Part shown: one piece after another, positions 13,786-14,769 of the stretch
How the letters are laid out: each line of letters starts with the position of its first letter
Numbering within the stretch: position 1 is the first letter of the stretch
Assembly: GCA_943327015.2 (NCBI GenBank)
Contig: CALPVM020000020.1
Span: 1-14,769 of the forward strand
Direction of reading: 5' to 3'
DNA: 14,769 nt
Source: Akkermansia muciniphila
GTDB lineage: Bacteria > Pseudomonadota > Gammaproteobacteria > Burkholderiales > Burkholderiaceae_C
Program-made: the position numbers and the translations under genes
Notes under the pieces: generated by a model
Seen by the model: only the letters and a program-made list of their open reading frames with translations
Databases searched by the model: none
What the model was told of the DNA's origin: nothing

Positions 13786-14769
13786 ATGTCCCGCTTTCAA
13801 GTTAAAAAAGTTGCTGTACTCGGTGCAGGCGTCATGGGGGCGCAAATCGCTGCCCATCTGGTAAACGTCAGAGTGCCCGTGGTGCTGTTTGATCTTCCTG
13901 CCAAGGAAGGTCCTAAAAACGGTATCGTTATCAAGGCTGTTGAGGGTTTGAAGAAACTCAAACCCGCACCTCTGGGTGTTGCCACAGACGCATCGTTGAT
14001 TGGCCAAGCCAATTACGAAGAGCATCTGGAGCAATTGCGTGACTGTGACCTCATTATTGAGGCCATTGCTGAGCGCATGGATTGGAAGCTGGACCTTTAT
14101 AAAAAGATAGCTCCGTTTGTTGCGCCGCACGCTATTGTTGCGTCCAACACTTCGGGGTTATCCATCACGAAACTGAGTGAAGTGTTGCCTGAAGAAATCA
14201 AGCCACGCTTCTGCGGTATTCACTTTTTCAACCCACCACGCTACATGGCGCTGGTGGAGTTGATCAACACTCCTACTACACAACCTGCCATTTTGGATGA
14301 TCTGGAAGCATTCGTTACCAGTAATCTCGGTAAGGGTGTGGTACGTGCCAAAGATTCTCCTAACTTCATTGCGAACCGCGTGGGTATTGCCGGCATGCTG
14401 GCAACCATGAAAGAAGTAACAAACTTTGGTTTGACTTATGATGTTGTGGATGACCTGACCGGTAAAAAACTGGGTCGTGCAAGCTCCGGTACTTTCCGCA
14501 CTGCAGATGTGGTGGGCTTGGATACCATGGCTCACGTTATCAAAACATTGCAGGATACTCTGAGCATAGAGTCTGACCCTTTCTACGAGAGTTTTGCGAC
14601 GCCTGAAGTTCTCAAAACCCTGCTTGAGATGGGCAACCTGGGTCAAAAAACCAAGGCTGGCTTCTTTAAGAAAGTTGGCCGTGACGTATTCCGTTTTAAC
14701 CTCGAAAGCAAAGAATACGAGCCAGCTGGTCAAAAAGCAGACGAGGTATATGCCCGTATGCTCAAAAAA
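13786..14769 (+). CDS. 3-hydroxyacyl-CoA dehydrogenase (FadB-like), N-terminal part, cut by window edge
   Basis: Starting at the ATG at 13786, 328 codons stay open to the window edge. The Rossmann motif GAGVMG (13-18) binds NAD. The catalytic residues of the family are visible: Ser120 and Asn121 (ASNTSGL), His146 and Asn149 (GIHFFNPPRY), Glu158 (ALVELI) and Asn197 (SPNFIANRVG). It oxidises 3-hydroxyacyl-CoA to 3-ketoacyl-CoA, the third step of beta-oxidation. Because the dehydrogenase domain comes first and the frame is still open, this is probably the ~800-residue type with enoyl-CoA hydratase at the C-terminus, but that part is outside the window. AGGA lies upstream with normal spacing, 17 bases after the DUF2147 gene. 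A thiolase gene would be expected next. Confidence 0.93.
   Translation, partial: MSRFQVKKVAVLGAGVMGAQIAAHLVNVRVPVVLFDLPAKEGPKNGIVIKAVEGLKKLKPAPLGVATDASLIGQANYEEHLEQLRDCDLIIEAIAERMDWKLDLYKKIAPFVAPHAIVASNTSGLSITKLSEVLPEEIKPRFCGIHFFNPPRYMALVELINTPTTQPAILDDLEAFVTSNLGKGVVRAKDSPNFIANRVGIAGMLATMKEVTNFGLTYDVVDDLTGKKLGRASSGTFRTADVVGLDTMAHVIKTLQDTLSIESDPFYESFATPEVLKTLLEMGNLGQKTKAGFFKKVGRDVFRFNLESKEYEPAGQKADEVYARMLKK

Noticed and set aside
14158..14733. A 191-codon minus-strand frame
   Set aside because: Antisense to the 3-hydroxyacyl-CoA dehydrogenase, whose catalytic residues are all in the plus frame.

Overview
The window looks like chromosome from a betaproteobacterium, probably Burkholderiales. 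It has a DUF1840 gene beside an S4-domain pseudouridine synthase, a PHA-system granule protein, a PhaF/PhaI-type phasin, a short H-NS of the betaproteobacterial kind and a betaproteobacterial type of ArgB. Base composition looks moderate (roughly half G+C, estimated by eye) and the genes are closely packed. I cannot name the genus. I see no tRNA, rRNA, CRISPR array, insertion sequence or phage gene.

Layout. (1) 1-739, minus strand: the start of an S4-domain RNA pseudouridine synthase (runs off the left edge), preceded by a DUF1840 gene. (2) 761-8746, a storage-lipid region: a PHA-granule-system protein with a Lys/Ala-rich tail (+); acyl-CoA-binding protein (-); a wax ester synthase/diacylglycerol acyltransferase (+); a minus-strand run of patatin-like lipase, TetR regulator and TPR-like protein; a phasin with a histone-like tail (-); and a two-domain fatty acyl-CoA reductase resembling the Marinobacter alcohol-forming enzyme (+). 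(3) 8747-10609: a small H-NS-family protein and argB, each with its own flanking non-coding DNA and hairpins. (4) 10761-14769, plus strand: TetR regulator, long-chain-type acyl-CoA dehydrogenase, a secreted DUF2147 protein and the N-terminal part of a FadB-like 3-hydroxyacyl-CoA dehydrogenase (runs off the right edge).

How it fits together. Region 2 encodes most of what is needed to turn fatty acyl-CoA into wax ester: a carrier for acyl-CoA (ACBP), a reductase making fatty alcohol (FAR) and an acyltransferase joining alcohol to acyl-CoA (WS/DGAT). It also encodes two granule-type proteins, a candidate lipase and a regulator. Region 4 encodes beta-oxidation steps that would consume the same acyl-CoA pool. 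The most interesting reading is a compact neutral-lipid (wax ester/TAG) inclusion system that uses PHA-granule proteins, with its breakdown genes nearby. The enzyme assignments are strong from motifs; the shared-granule idea and the regulation are inference. No PHA synthase, thiolase or acetoacetyl-CoA reductase gene is visible in this window.
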